DNA from: an uncultured Clostridia bacterium
Lineage (GTDB): Bacteria > Bacillota > Clostridia > Saccharofermentanales > Fastidiosipilaceae
Length of the DNA stretch: 22,041 bases
Direction: 5' to 3'
NCBI GenBank assembly: GCA_947253135.1
Contig: CAMXYS010000011.1
Coordinates: 1-22,041 of the forward strand
The notes beneath the pieces were generated by a model. That model had not been told where the DNA came from. It saw only the letters and a program-made list of their open reading frames with translations, and did not search any database. Position 1 is the stretch's first letter. Each line of letters begins with the position of its first letter. Shown here in pieces: positions 20,639 to 22,041 of the stretch. The position numbers were made by a program, and so were the translations under genes.

Positions 20639-22041
20639 TTAATTCCTTTGTTTTTTCCTGATAACAACCAAACTTCCGGCCACTGCCAACAGGCCCAATC
20701 CGGCTAACAGGATGCCGGCGCTTTCACCTGTGCGGGCCAGCAATTTAGTCGGTGCCTTAGTGGTTCCAGACGGTGCCGGTTGTCCTCCAGGCTGCTTGCT
20801 CGTAGGTGTTGTCGGCTTAGCTGTGCCTTGGCTGCCACCCGGTTGAGTCGGCGCCTGCGGCGTCGTTGGTGTCGCTCCTGGCTGGTCACTCGGTTTTGCA
20901 CTTGGCGTGGGAGCAGCCGCTGCTTTGACTGTAAAGTTTGCCACAGCAGCCCCACTCTTTGAAACAATCGCTAACCGGTGGTTGCCGACTGACAAACCTT
21001 GCAGATAGCTTGGCTTCAAGGTCACCACTGTAGATCCGGCCTTAACCTCATAGTCTTGGTCACGAACCAATTGCTCGTCATCTACCTTCACTGCCATAAA
21101 GTCAGCAAATTCAGCATCTGATGTAAAGCTTAAGCCGGCCTTGTCGTCCTTCGTCCAGACCGAGTCCCTACCCTTCATCACACTGGGCACAAAGTCTTTT
21201 AGCCCCTCTACAGCGACCTCCAGCTTAGCCTTCATGGCCGTCAGGTCTGTCGACTTGGCAGTAGCTTTTTCTAACAGGGCCTTGGCTTCTGCCACCGCCT
21301 CATCCAAAACCTTGACGCTGGCGGCGGTCTTACCGGCCCGCTCTGCTGCCTCTGCCTTGGTGATGGCTTCGGTCAACTCAGCCTTGGCAGCAGCCTTAGC
21401 TGTAGCCTCATCGGCTGCAGCCTGCTCAGCTGCTTCCATCTGAGCCCAGGCATCCTTGTCAATCACTGCATAAGCTTCAGCCTGGGGCATGAAGTCATAC
21501 ATGGCTGCCACTTCAAATTCCAGCTCTCTGTGTCTTTGTCCCTTTGGTATCTCATACTCAAAGCTGTGGACATGGTCCTGCTTAAAGGCCTTTAAGCTTT
21601 CCGCCATTTCCTCACGGCTAGGTTGGTCTTCTTGCTTGATGAAGGAGCCGTCAAAGCTGCTGGAGGCAAAGCCGTAGTCAAGCAGCTTCTCCCATTGCTC
21701 AGGCGTCATAGCATATTTTTTGAGAATAATAGGTTGGTCGGCAGCCATGTCAAAATCGCCCGTCTCATCATTCCAAGTAACCGTCTGTACCTTGCGGACA
21801 TAGGTCGGCAGGAAGAAAACAGTTTGCGGACCGAAGGCAAGGCGGACAAAGTACTTATCGCCCCGTTTAATTAACTTACCGGCCCGGTCAATCGCTGGAT
21901 CAGACATGGAAAAGCCTGTCTCATTGGCCAGATTGTCATTTAGTTCGTCCATATCACCATAGCAATCAGCATAGATGCGGACGTCTTTCAAGTCGACTTC
22001 CAGGTCAGCCGGCTCAGGCTGGTTGACATCATAGAGTGTAC
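20639..22041 (-). CDS. Cell-wall-anchored surface protein with LARTG sorting signal, partial (5' end outside window)
   Basis: The frame is open to the window edge, giving at least 466 residues; the TTG at 21991 is not a credible start. The visible part begins with a beta-rich domain (about 1-165) whose YFVRLAFGPQTVFFLPTYVRKVQTVTW stretch resembles NEAT-type domains; this family call is tentative. An Ala/Glu/Lys-rich helical segment (about 195-285) resembles FIVAR repeats. A small Ig-like domain (about 290-370) contains FTSDAEFADFMAVKVDDEQLVRDQDYEVKAGSTVVTLKPSYLQGLSVGNHRL. A Pro/Thr/Gln/Gly-rich wall-spanning region (about 375-433) follows. The C-terminus is a sortase signal: LARTGE in place of canonical LPXTG, a hydrophobic span (about 442-459) and the RKKQRN tail. 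It is therefore expected to be covalently linked to peptidoglycan by a sortase. If the NEAT call holds, haem or host-protein binding would be plausible. A signal peptide should lie upstream of the window. Confidence 0.85.
   Translation of the reverse strand, partial: TLYDVNQPEPADLEVDLKDVRIYADCYGDMDELNDNLANETGFSMSDPAIDRAGKLIKRGDKYFVRLAFGPQTVFFLPTYVRKVQTVTWNDETGDFDMAADQPIILKKYAMTPEQWEKLLDYGFASSSFDGSFIKQEDQPSREEMAESLKAFKQDHVHSFEYEIPKGQRHRELEFEVAAMYDFMPQAEAYAVIDKDAWAQMEAAEQAAADEATAKAAAKAELTEAITKAEAAERAGKTAASVKVLDEAVAEAKALLEKATAKSTDLTAMKAKLEVAVEGLKDFVPSVMKGRDSVWTKDDKAGLSFTSDAEFADFMAVKVDDEQLVRDQDYEVKAGSTVVTLKPSYLQGLSVGNHRLAIVSKSGAAVANFTVKAAAAPTPSAKPSDQPGATPTTPQAPTQPGGSQGTAKPTTPTSKQPGGQPAPSGTTKAPTKLLARTGESAGILLAGLGLLAVAGSLVVIRKKQRN

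Noticed and set aside
21141..21443. Plus-strand 100-codon Ala/Ser-rich frame
   Set aside because: It is antisense to the Ala/Lys/Glu-rich helical region of the surface protein, which produces long open antisense frames by composition.

Overview
The window looks like chromosomal DNA from a Gram-positive, low-to-mid G+C bacterium of the Bacillota, most likely a Clostridia-like lineage. The evidence is the rqcP-divIC cell-division block, a long-form ribosome hibernation factor, a KtrAB potassium system, a TPP riboswitch-cytX unit, an AIM24/TIGR00266 protein, and a cell-wall-anchored surface protein with an LPXTG-like (LARTG) sorting signal. Base composition is about half G+C by eye. Most genes have strong AGGAGG-type ribosome binding sites and there are many clean Rho-independent terminators. 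The spore genes yabP and yabQ, which sit between rqcP and divIC in spore-formers, are absent, hinting at a non-sporulating organism. I cannot name the species. There are no rRNA or tRNA genes, insertion sequences, phage genes or CRISPR arrays.

Layout. 1-767 (minus): a small unrecognised gene, rqcP and the 5' part of divIC, preceded by a promoter/leader region (833-957) with a palindrome over the -10 box and tiny ORFs behind a very strong Shine-Dalgarno. 1023-3698 (minus): a stand-alone E2-type acyltransferase-fold protein lacking the catalytic His, and a eukaryotic-type hexokinase. 3916-5049 (plus): a Gfo/Idh/MocA oxidoreductase. 5209-7326 (plus): the ktrB-ktrA potassium operon, bracketed by two different three-copy tandem repeats. 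7416-7991 (minus): a lipoprotein. 8263-8943 (plus): an AIM24-family protein. 9068-10305 (minus): an ArsD-like protein and a GlmU-type nucleotidyltransferase lacking the acetyltransferase half. 10512-11702 (plus): an F420 gamma-glutamyl ligase-like protein. 11837-13210 (plus): a MATE exporter. 13288-13827 (minus): hpf. 14068-17166 (minus): a LacI regulator, an inositol-dehydrogenase-like oxidoreductase and a TIM-barrel isomerase, a compact catabolic operon. 17498-17869 (minus): an unrecognised acidic protein. 18054-19425 (minus): TPP riboswitch and cytX. 19515-20438 (minus): zupT. 20639-22041 (minus): the C-terminal part of a surface protein running off the window.

Most units are housekeeping or transport functions. 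No large undescribed multigene system is evident. The observations most worth a second look are: the ArsD-like gene, which has lost the N-terminal metal-binding cysteines but is preceded in the same frame, across a single TAG, by a short ORF with a CxxC motif; the promoter/palindrome/mini-ORF leader at 833-957; and the tandem repeats that triplicate the ribosome-binding region of ktrB and the stop codon of ktrA.
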